A DNA stretch of 6,785 bases from DAOTXK01 sp034435395 (GTDB lineage Bacteria; Chloroflexota; Anaerolineae; Aggregatilineales; Ch27). The notes below the pieces were generated by a model, which made no database searches, was not told the origin of the DNA, and worked only from the letters and a program-made list of their open reading frames with translations. The translations under genes were made by a program, and so were the position numbers. The number at the start of each line of letters is the position of its first letter. Positions within the stretch are counted from its first letter, which is position 1. This document shows, in pieces, positions 1-4,345 of this stretch. The stretch is from the NCBI GenBank assembly GCA_034435395.1, contig DAOTXK010000101.1, positions 1 to 6,785 of the forward strand, read 5' to 3'.

Positions 1-439
1 CCTCCTCCCCGGCCAGGACCGTCCAGGCCATGGTCAGGGCGCCGGTCGCCTGGTCGCCGTCGATGGTCAGGTTGCGGACGCCCAGCGAGAAGCGAGTCAC
101 AGCGGCCTGGCCCGAGGCCCAGTCCTCGACCCAGCGCGCCTGCTCCAGAGCGAAGACCGGATCGGACCGGTCAACCAGCGCCAGGTAAGCCTCGGCGTCC
201 TGGGCCAGGACGGCGATCTGCATGGCGTCCAGCAGCCGGGCGACCTCCGCTGCGGCGTCGCCGGGGGCCACCGGCGTCGGGGTGAGGGTGGCAGTGGGCA
301 GGGGGGCCGGGAAGAGGGCCGCCGCCGTGGCCGCCAGGGCCGGGTCAGGGGTGAAGGTTGGCGCGGAGTCGGGGTCCACACCGCAGCCGGCCCCCAGCAG
401 CAGGGCCAGCGCGGCGAGGACGGCCAAAGCGCGGGGCAT
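1..439 (-). CDS. Predicted lipoprotein, N-terminal part (3' end outside window)
   Basis: The frame reads from ATG at 439 leftwards without a stop to the window edge, giving about 146 visible residues. Seen: a positively charged start (MPRAL), a hydrophobic stretch at residues 4-18 and Cys19 in the context LLGAGC, which resembles a lipobox, although Gly at -3 is not the usual Leu/Ala/Val. A Pro/Thr/Ala-rich linker follows (about residues 24-58, including TATLTPTPVAPG), then a folded region from about residue 60 with alternating helix and strand character (VARLLDAMQIAVLAQDAEAYLALVD, later VRNLTIDGDQATGALTMAW). That pattern resembles NTF2-like/SnoaL-like domains seen in exported Chloroflexota proteins, sometimes ahead of a metallopeptidase domain; this is inference and the C-terminal domain is not visible. 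The start is supported by GAAGGA about eight bases upstream. Other frames here are low-complexity Arg/Pro/Trp shadows. Confidence 0.72.
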   Translation of the reverse strand, partial: MPRALAVLAALALLLGAGCGVDPDSAPTFTPDPALAATAAALFPAPLPTATLTPTPVAPGDAAAEVARLLDAMQIAVLAQDAEAYLALVDRSDPVFALEQARWVEDWASGQAAVTRFSLGVRNLTIDGDQATGALTMAWTVLAGEE

Positions 440-499
440 GGACAGGTCCTTCGGGTGGGCGGCACATCCGATGCAGATGAAGGTTATCGCCGCCCCCAA

Positions 500-505
500 T
501 GATAC
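500..505 (-). promoter_or_regulatory. Candidate -10 element for the lipoprotein gene
   Basis: On the minus strand the hexamer TATCAT is preceded by TGG, which makes an extended -10 (TG-n-TATCAT). It lies about 60 bases upstream of the start at 439. There is no recognisable -35 hexamer at 16-18 bases. The surrounding GGTATCATTGG resembles the GGTATAATCGG upstream of the DinB-like gene at 5244, which suggests the same promoter style. Confidence 0.33.
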
Positions 506-557
506 CACGTGCCGGGCGGATGCGGGGCACGCGCCGGGCGGGACCGGCCCCCGAAAT

Positions 558-596
558 GACGGTATGCCGTCCCCTGCCTATCACGGCAGGCGACGG
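558..596. other. Overlapping, mutually exclusive hairpins in the 440-647 spacer
   Basis: This 208-bp spacer between two minus-strand genes has no convincing coding frame. Seen: CCTGCC (573-578) and GGCAGG (585-590) flank a 6-base loop. The stem extends past one C/C mismatch by CCGTC (567-571) with GACGG (592-596), making 11 paired bases. A second GACGG at 558-562 can pair instead with the same CCGTC over a 4-base loop (TATG), so the two folds exclude each other. No T-run follows on either strand. It could be a leader structure of the minus-strand lipoprotein gene if transcription starts upstream of it, or a Rho-type or processing hairpin after the LexA-like gene. Confidence 0.35.
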
Positions 597-626
597 ATAT
601 GCCGATCGGGGATACGGACGGGGAGT

Positions 627-642
627 TTTTTCGGGTGAAAAA
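627..642. other. A/T-rich hairpin just past the LexA-like stop codon
   Basis: TTTTTC (627-632) and GAAAAA (637-642) are inverted repeats around a GGGT loop, beginning six bases beyond the stop codon of the minus-strand LexA-like gene. The stem is A/T-rich and has no following U-tract of the classical kind, so it may help end or stabilise that transcript but is not a clear intrinsic terminator. Confidence 0.3.
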
Positions 643-647
643 TCCAA

Positions 648-905
648 TCAGGAGGTTTCCGGCGTATCCAATAAGTGGTAACGCTCGCCCGCCGCCGTCA
701 GGGCGATGCTGCGGGCCTGGCCCGGCTCGCGGGTGATCAGTCCCCAGGCTTCCAGGCGGTCCAGGTGACGCACCACCGACGAAGGCCAGGCCAGCCCACA
801 CCCATCGGCGATCTCTTGCAGCGTCGGCGACCAGGGATGAGTCGCCAGGTAGGTCCGGATGAATTTGAGCACCGCCAGAGTCGTTTCCCTGCCCTGCCTT
901 CCCAA
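648..905 (-). CDS. Stand-alone LexA-type winged-helix DNA-binding protein
   Basis: The 85-residue product matches the pattern of the LexA N-terminal DNA-binding domain (VLKFIRTYLA, SPTLQEIADGCGLAWPSSVVRHLDRLEAWGLITR, then a wing ending GQARSIALT). The likely recognition helix is about residues 41-52. A full LexA is about 200 residues and has a C-terminal autopeptidase with a Ser-Lys dyad; here the frame stops about 10 residues after the wing, so no cleavage site or protease domain exists. Inference: a small repressor that is not inactivated by RecA-stimulated self-cleavage, or a regulator that has diverged to other signals. The start is TTG at 905, because an in-frame stop lies four codons upstream and this start keeps helix 1 whole; there is no Shine-Dalgarno sequence upstream, so the mRNA may be nearly leaderless. 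A GTG at 872 is the alternative but would cut helix 1. A LexA-type box lies 30 bp upstream, suggesting autoregulation. Confidence 0.82.
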   Translation of the reverse strand: MGRQGRETTLAVLKFIRTYLATHPWSPTLQEIADGCGLAWPSSVVRHLDRLEAWGLITREPGQARSIALTAAGERYHLLDTPETS

Positions 906-918
906 GTGATGATTTCAG

Positions 919-924
919 TTTATA
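919..924 (-). promoter_or_regulatory. Candidate -10 of the LexA-like gene
   Basis: On the minus strand TATAAA lies 13 bases before the TTG start, so transcription would begin only about 5-8 bases upstream of the start codon, in keeping with the missing Shine-Dalgarno. The -35 position, 17 bases upstream, falls at 942-947 within the GAAC-N4-GTTC palindrome and has no good hexamer of its own. Confidence 0.4.
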
Positions 925-934
925 TGGTAGCATA

Positions 935-946
935 GAACAAAAGTTC
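935..946. promoter_or_regulatory. LexA-type (SOS) box, GAAC-N4-GTTC
   Basis: Seen: GAACAAAAGTTC, with both half-sites exact and an A/T-only spacer. Known: this is the core of the Gram-positive LexA box (CGAAC-N4-GTTCG type), and I recall the same type being described for a Chloroflexota member, Dehalococcoides. The site overlaps the -35/spacer region of the candidate promoter of the LexA-like gene, the expected place for a repressor. A plus-strand TATACT at 949-954 also abuts it, so it could act on a divergent transcript towards 1176 as well. Confidence 0.68.
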
Positions 947-960
947 GTTATACTGGAAAA

Positions 961-982
961 CCGTTACAAAACAGTTATAAGA
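961..982. repeat. Imperfect 11-bp direct repeat (OmpR-type spacing)
   Basis: CCGTTACAAAA (961-971) is followed directly by CAGTTATAAGA (972-982), with 8 of 11 positions identical. GTTA also occurs at 947-950 and 993-996. Response regulators of the OmpR/PhoB family bind direct repeats with 11-bp period, so this could be such a site; the assignment is weak and no cognate regulator is in the window. Confidence 0.25.
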
Positions 983-1114
983 TGGATAGAAGGTTACTGG
1001 CAGGCGCGGTTGGGCCGGGGGGGACGCCCTCCGCCAGCTCACCCTGGAAAATTGCCGCCATTTCCGCCATACTAAAAGGGGAAAAACTGCCTGAGTTGTC
1101 GATTTTACAGCCAT

Positions 1115-1144
1115 GTCGTTAGCCGTCGGTAACCGTCGTTAGTC
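1115..1144. repeat. Three tandem 10-bp repeats upstream of the beta-propeller gene
   Basis: Three consecutive decamers: GTCGTTAGCC (1115-1124), GTCGGTAACC (1125-1134) and GTCGTTAGTC (1135-1144). Units 1 and 3 share 9 of 10 bases and units 1 and 2 share 8 of 10. The exact one-helical-turn phasing puts equivalent bases on one face of the DNA. The array ends 17 bp before the AGGAG ribosome-binding site of the gene at 1176, so it lies in its promoter or leader. It could be a multimeric operator. Confidence 0.55.
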
Positions 1145-1175
1145 ATGTTTTTCTGACCAAAGGAGTGATGGTGCC

Positions 1176-2195
1176 ATGCGTCGTCCATTGTTGACCCTGC
1201 TCGCGCTCACCCTGATCCTGCTGCCGGGCCTCGCCGCGCCCGTCGGTGCCCAGCCCGGCGGGACGGTCCTCGTCAGCGGCCTGAACAACCCGCGCGGCCT
1301 GTCCTACGGCGAGGATGGGACGCTGTACATCGCCGAGGCCGGGACCGGCGGCAGCCAGACAGCGGTCGGCCCGTTCGGCAACCGGGTGGCCGTCGGCGGC
1401 ACCGGCCAGATTACGGCGGTCGCTCCCGATGGCCGGGTCACCGTCCTGGTGCACGGGCTGCCCAGCATGGACAGCGGCGACATCCTGGGCACCCAGGCGG
1501 TGGCCGTGGTCGGGGACCGGCTCTGGATCGTGCAGGGCGAGGGGCCGGTCAGCCTGCCGTTTGCCCAGTCGTTGATCGGGCTGGACCTCGCCACCCGGCG
1601 GGTGGTGGTTTTCGTGGACCTCTATACGCCGGAGGCGGCGCAGAATCCCGACGGCGACATCATCGCCTCCCAGCCGACCGACCTGGCCTTCAGCCCGGAC
1701 GGGGCGATTTACGTCGCCAACGCCGGGTGTAACTGCGTCATGCGCTGGAGCGCTGGGGAGGGCGTCAGCATCGCCCTGTCCTGGGACATCGAGGACAACC
1801 CGGTGCCCACTTCGGTGGCCCTCGGACCGGACGGCGACCTTTACGTCGGCTTCCTGACCGGCTTTCCTTTCCCGGAGGAGGGATCGCGCATTGAGCGCTG
1901 GCGGGGCGGCGAGCTGGTCCGGACCTACGCCGGGCTGACGGCGGTGGTGGGCCTGCTGGTGGACGACGAGGGGACGATCTACGCGGTGGAGCATGGCCGC
2001 TTTGGCGACGTGGGCTGGGACGCCGGGACGGGCCGGGTGGTGCGGGTTGACGAGAACGGCCTCACCCCGCTGCTGGAGGGGCTGGATCGCCCTTACGGCA
2101 TCGCCAAAGCTCCGGATGGGCGCTTGGCGGTGACCGTCCATGCCGCCGGCGAGCCGGGCACCGGGCAGGTGATCGGGTTCGACGCGGGGATGTGA
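1176..2195 (+). CDS. ScyD/ScyE-family secreted beta-propeller protein
   Basis: The 339-residue protein starts with a clear Sec signal peptide (MRR, hydrophobic residues 5-21, probable cleavage after VGA at about residue 25). The mature part has repeated propeller-blade motifs: GLNNPRGLSYGEDGTLYIAEAG, PTDLAFSPDGAIYVANAG, PTSVALGPDGDLYVGF, VGLLVDDEGTIYAVEHG and PYGIAKAPDGRLAVTV, roughly every 45-60 residues, as in NHL/SMP-30-like propellers. The FGNRVAVGGTGQITAV and QPTDLAF blocks fit the ScyD/ScyE family, named from the cyanobacterial scytonemin cluster. Outside cyanobacteria the family role is unknown, and no scytonemin genes are seen here. A Cys-x-Cys pair sits at residues 185 and 187. ATG 1176 is supported by AGGAG at 1161-1165, 10 bases upstream. 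A 332-codon open frame on the opposite strand is a GC-rich shadow. Confidence 0.85.
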   Translation: MRRPLLTLLALTLILLPGLAAPVGAQPGGTVLVSGLNNPRGLSYGEDGTLYIAEAGTGGSQTAVGPFGNRVAVGGTGQITAVAPDGRVTVLVHGLPSMDSGDILGTQAVAVVGDRLWIVQGEGPVSLPFAQSLIGLDLATRRVVVFVDLYTPEAAQNPDGDIIASQPTDLAFSPDGAIYVANAGCNCVMRWSAGEGVSIALSWDIEDNPVPTSVALGPDGDLYVGFLTGFPFPEEGSRIERWRGGELVRTYAGLTAVVGLLVDDEGTIYAVEHGRFGDVGWDAGTGRVVRVDENGLTPLLEGLDRPYGIAKAPDGRLAVTVHAAGEPGTGQVIGFDAGM

Positions 2196-2202
2196 GGTGG
2201 CC

Positions 2203-2254
2203 GCTGGTAGCGGGCGCTGGTAGCGGGCGCTGGTAGCGGGCGCGGGAAGCGGGC
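2203..2254. repeat. 13-bp tandem repeat, four units
   Basis: The unit GCTGGTAGCGGGC occurs three times without change (2203-2215, 2216-2228, 2229-2241), and a fourth copy (2242-2254) differs at two positions. It begins eight bases after the stop codon of the beta-propeller gene and is non-coding on the plus strand. A partial fifth unit decays into the flank. Three identical units suggest recent slippage or selection. Confidence 0.85.
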
Positions 2255-2271
2255 GCGGATGAGAAGATCAT

Positions 2272-2298
2272 GAATCATCCGGGGACGACCCCTGATTC
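2272..2298. other. Hairpin between the beta-propeller and YceI genes
   Basis: GAATCA (2272-2277) pairs with TGATTC (2293-2298), and GGGG (2281-2284) with CCCC (2289-2292), around an ACGA loop with a 3-base bulge (TCC) on one side. No T-run follows, so it is not a standard intrinsic terminator; it may end the upstream transcript by another route or mark a processing site. I see no convincing promoter between it and 2365. Confidence 0.4.
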
Positions 2299-2364
2299 GG
2301 TGGTGCCTGGGCGATTGGCGTGGGTAGACTGTACCGTGATTTTTTGGACAAGCGAGGTAAGGTA

Positions 2365-3207
2365 ATGAATAGAAGGGTAGTGGTTGGATTGGGCGTTGTG
2401 GGGGGCGTTGCGGTTATTGCCGTGGCCATCTTTCTGGCCCGCATCTACATCGTGGGTGGCTCCGGCGAGGCCAGCGCGCCGATCACCGCGCCAACGCTCG
2501 CGGTGGCCGAGGCAGGAGCGGGCGCGGGAGATGCCCCAACCCCCGAAGCGCCCGAAACGATGGAAGCGTCCCCCACGGAGTCGGCGGCGGACCCCACCTC
2601 CGCCGTGCCGACCCCGGCGGGCGGGAGCGGTGGAGTTGCTCAGGCCGTCGCTGGCGGGGAGCGCCTGCTGTACCGCATCTCGCCGGAGGAATCCGAGGTC
2701 CGCTTCACGCTGAGCGAGGTGCTGCGCAACGTCCCGACCACCGTCATCGGTCGGACGAACCAGGTGGCCGGGGACATCATCGTGGACTTCGGCGCGCCCG
2801 CCAGGTCCGAGCTGGGCGTGATCCGCATCAACGCCCGCACGTTACAAACCGACAACGAGTTCCGCAACCGCGCCCTGCGCAGCGACATCCTCCAGTCGGC
2901 GCGCGATGAGTTCGAGTTCGCCCAGTTCGCCCCGACCGCGCTGGTCGGCCTGCCGGAGGCGGTCGCCATCGGCGATACCATCAGCTTCCAGATCGTGGGG
3001 GACCTGACCGTGCGCGACATCACCAACCAGGTGACTTTCCAGGCGACGGTGACGCTGGCCGCGCGGGACCGGATCGAAGGCACCGCTTCGGCCACGGTGA
3101 CGCGCGCCGCTTACCGGCTGGCCATCCCCAACGTGCCGGGTGTGGCCGATGTCTCCGAGGATGTGCTGCTGGCGATCGACTTCGTGGCGCGGGCCGTGGA
3201 GGGATGA
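2365..3207 (+). CDS. Membrane-anchored YceI-family (lipocalin-like) protein
   Basis: The 280-residue protein has three parts. Residues 1-4 (MNRR) are positive and residues 5-30 form one membrane segment with no signal-peptidase site, so it should be an N-terminally anchored extracytoplasmic protein. Residues about 31-98 are a low-complexity Ala/Pro/Thr/Glu linker. Residues about 101-278 are a YceI domain: YRISPEESEVRFTLSE, a VAGDI strand, INARTLQTDNEFRNRALRS, FEFAQFAPT, GDLTVRDITNQVTF and a closing beta strand. YceI proteins are lipocalin-like barrels that bind long isoprenoid or amphiphilic molecules; the ligand here is unknown. ATG 2365 is chosen because GAGGT (2354-2358) lies six bases upstream and the membrane segment starts properly. 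An in-frame GTG at 2320 would add 15 residues but has no ribosome-binding site. The upstream gene is also exported, but the 169-bp gap argues against tight coupling. Confidence 0.9.
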   Translation: MNRRVVVGLGVVGGVAVIAVAIFLARIYIVGGSGEASAPITAPTLAVAEAGAGAGDAPTPEAPETMEASPTESAADPTSAVPTPAGGSGGVAQAVAGGERLLYRISPEESEVRFTLSEVLRNVPTTVIGRTNQVAGDIIVDFGAPARSELGVIRINARTLQTDNEFRNRALRSDILQSARDEFEFAQFAPTALVGLPEAVAIGDTISFQIVGDLTVRDITNQVTFQATVTLAARDRIEGTASATVTRAAYRLAIPNVPGVADVSEDVLLAIDFVARAVEG

Positions 3208-3242
3208 GACAGCCGCCAGCGGTTTGACCGGATCGGGTGGGG

Positions 3243-3286
3243 AAAAAACGCCGGGCGTCGGTGGACACGAGCCGCCAGCGCCCGGC
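3243..3286 (-). terminator. Intrinsic terminator of the FHA gene
   Basis: GCCGGGCG (3250-3257) is perfectly complementary to CGCCCGGC (3279-3286), and an inner stem GGTGG (3260-3264) pairs with CCGCC (3272-3276) around a 7-base loop. On the minus strand the hairpin is followed by G and then six T (A-run at 3243-3248). It begins 40 bp past the FHA stop codon. This is the best terminator in the window. Confidence 0.85.
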
Positions 3287-3303
3287 CTGATCGCCAGTTT
3301 TGA

Positions 3304-3322
3304 GGCGGGTCCGCCGCTTTTT
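3304..3322 (+). terminator. Possible intrinsic terminator of the YceI gene
   Basis: On the plus strand GGCGG (3304-3308) pairs with CCGCC (3311-3315), or GGCG with CGCC around a 4-base loop, followed by GC and five T (3318-3322). The stem is short, but the order of hairpin then T-run is right for plus-strand transcription from YceI, convergent with the FHA gene. The larger hairpin at 3250-3286 would also form in this transcript. Confidence 0.45.
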
Positions 3323-3325
3323 CCC

Positions 3326-3883
3326 TCAGCTGGCGGTCAGGGACCCTGAACCTTGCTGAGCGGAGGTGGGCGGGACGGCGGCGAAATAGACCAGCAGCTT
3401 GAGCTTGCCCAGCTGGATCTGATCGCCGTTGTTCAGGGCGAAGAGTTTTCCGGTCGGCAGGCGCACGTTGTTGACCCAGGTGCCGTTGGTGCTGTCCAGG
3501 TCTTTGATGACGTAGGTATCGCCGATCACCGTGATCAGGGCATGGCGGCGCGAGACGCCGTACATATGCCCCAGGTGTTCCGCCAGGTCCACCGTGGGCG
3601 GCGGCGAGTCCGGCGCTGAACGGCCCAGCACAATATTCGGCTGGCCTTTCACGATGATCGGCTCCTTGGCCCCCGCCACGAAGAAGGCGATGGTGTCAAG
3701 TTCCAGTTCGACGGCCCCTGGGCGTTCCACCTCCACCTCTAGGCTGGCCTCGGGGGAGACCGTCTTGGGCTGTCCCGATGCCAGCAGGGTGCCGCAGACC
3801 GCACAGACCGCCGCGTCAGCCTGGTTGTGATGGCCGCAGGCCGGACAGACGGCCGTGTGGCCCTGATGACCTTCTTCGCTCAT
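3326..3883 (-). CDS. Zinc-ribbon plus FHA-domain protein
   Basis: The 185-residue cytoplasmic protein has a small zinc ribbon at its N-terminus, with Cys13/Cys16 (CPAC) and Cys27/Cys30 (CAVC), then a flexible acidic linker (about 32-66), then an FHA domain (about 67-170). The FHA hallmarks are all present: LGR at 86-88, SRRHA at 111-115 and DSTNGTWVN at 130-138. These residues form the phosphothreonine pocket, so binding to a phosphorylated protein is expected, normally as a partner of a Ser/Thr kinase; no kinase or phosphatase is in the window. The C-terminus is a short Ser/Gln/Gly tail. The start has GGAAGGA six bases upstream. The gene is a single unit with a promoter at 3975-4003 and a strong terminator at 3243-3286. 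Confidence 0.92.
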   Translation of the reverse strand: MSEEGHQGHTAVCPACGHHNQADAAVCAVCGTLLASGQPKTVSPEASLEVEVERPGAVELELDTIAFFVAGAKEPIIVKGQPNIVLGRSAPDSPPPTVDLAEHLGHMYGVSRRHALITVIGDTYVIKDLDSTNGTWVNNVRLPTGKLFALNNGDQIQLGKLKLLVYFAAVPPTSAQQGSGSLTAS

Positions 3884-3974
3884 CTCGGTTCCTTCCAGTA
3901 CGCTTCAGTGACCGTAATACCTGCGATCAACCCGTACCAATCCGGCTCAGGCCGGTGATTCGTAATCCGGTCAC

Positions 3975-4003
3975 ATTATATAAAGGAATCCTGTCAGGTG
4001 AAA
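3975..4003 (-). promoter_or_regulatory. Sigma-70-type promoter of the FHA gene
   Basis: On the minus strand the -10 is a consensus TATAAT (3980-3975), and TTTCAC (4003-3998), a weak -35, lies 17 bases upstream. An A-tract (minus-strand reading of seven T at 4030-4036) lies further upstream and could help polymerase binding. The leader would be about 85 bases and includes a G/C-rich imperfect hairpin and two AATCCGG copies (3939-3945, 3964-3970). Confidence 0.6.
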
Positions 4004-4103
4004 GTAAAGAACGTCACGCAGGCGGTATCTTTTTTTCTTGAACACCGGGGCCGCCAGACTCGCCAGGGGTTCTTTTGAATTTTTATTATGCTGAGGAACG
4101 AGC

Positions 4104-4140
4104 TGCCGCGCACCCATGCCCACATCGTGCCGCGCACCCA
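4104..4140. repeat. 13-bp direct repeat, 24-bp period
   Basis: TGCCGCGCACCCA occurs exactly at 4104-4116 and 4128-4140. It lies in the 368-bp non-coding stretch 3884-4251 between the FHA gene and the tRNA. Apart from this repeat, the FHA promoter, an A/T-rich patch around 4073-4090 and the tRNA promoter, I see nothing else in that stretch; the open frame across 3778-4041 is a shadow of the FHA gene. Confidence 0.6.
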
Positions 4141-4194
4141 CGGCCCCCCCTCGCGATCCGGGCGGCGCTGCGGCAGGGGTGAGAAAGTTTTGCC

Positions 4195-4223
4195 TTGACG
4201 AGCCGCCCGTCGTCTGCCAGAAT
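4195..4223 (+). promoter_or_regulatory. Promoter of the tRNA-Arg gene
   Basis: TTGACG (4195-4200) matches the -35 consensus at five of six positions. After a 17-base spacer, CAGAAT (4218-4223) matches the -10 at four of six. Transcription would start near 4230, about 20 bases before the mature tRNA. Confidence 0.65.
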
Positions 4224-4251
4224 CAGGGGACCAGCCCGCTGCTGGCCCGAT

Positions 4252-4324
4252 GCCCCCGTAGCTCAGAGGATAGAGCGCAGGTTTCCTAAACCTGGCGTCG
4301 ACGGTTCAAATCCGTCCGGGGGCT
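4252..4324 (+). tRNA. tRNA-Arg, anticodon CCT
   Basis: A full cloverleaf can be folded by hand. The acceptor stem is GCCCCCG (4252-4258) with CGGGGGC (4317-4323). The D stem is GCTC/GAGC (4261-4264, 4273-4276). The anticodon stem is CAGGT/ACCTG (4278-4282, 4290-4294) with loop TTCCTAA, so the anticodon CCT is at 4285-4287. The variable loop has five bases, and the T stem is GACGG/CCGTC around TTCAAAT. It reads the Arg codon AGG. The discriminator base is T and the 3' CCA is not encoded, so CCA must be added by nucleotidyltransferase. Its own promoter lies just upstream. The 70-codon open frame 4195-4407 across it is the well-known spurious translation of a tRNA gene. Confidence 0.95.
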
Positions 4325-4345
4325 TTTGGATTCGGCGGCGAGCCG

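Noticed and set aside
97..465. 122-codon minus-strand frame over the lipoprotein gene
   Set aside because: It is Arg/Pro/Trp-rich low complexity; the neighbouring frame starting at 439 has a ribosome-binding site, signal sequence and plausible domain.
484..933. 149-codon minus-strand frame over the LexA-like gene
   Set aside because: It is out of frame with the clear winged-helix protein and shows no domain of its own.
920..1114. 64-codon minus-strand frame in the regulatory spacer
   Set aside because: No ribosome-binding site or domain, and it covers the LexA-type box and direct repeats.
1143..2141. 332-codon open frame on the minus strand opposite the beta-propeller gene
   Set aside because: Its product is His/Gln/Arg/Ala-rich without domain motifs, and it is fully antisense to a gene with a signal peptide, ribosome-binding site and family motifs. 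Long antisense frames are expected in such G/C-rich genes.
1115..2254. CRISPR array from the short repeats
   Set aside because: The repeats are 10-13 bp, directly tandem, and have no unique spacers of CRISPR length.
1176..3207. Scytonemin biosynthesis cluster
   Set aside because: Only one ScyD/ScyE-type propeller is present; no other scy or aromatic amino acid genes are seen, and the family name alone does not show the pathway.
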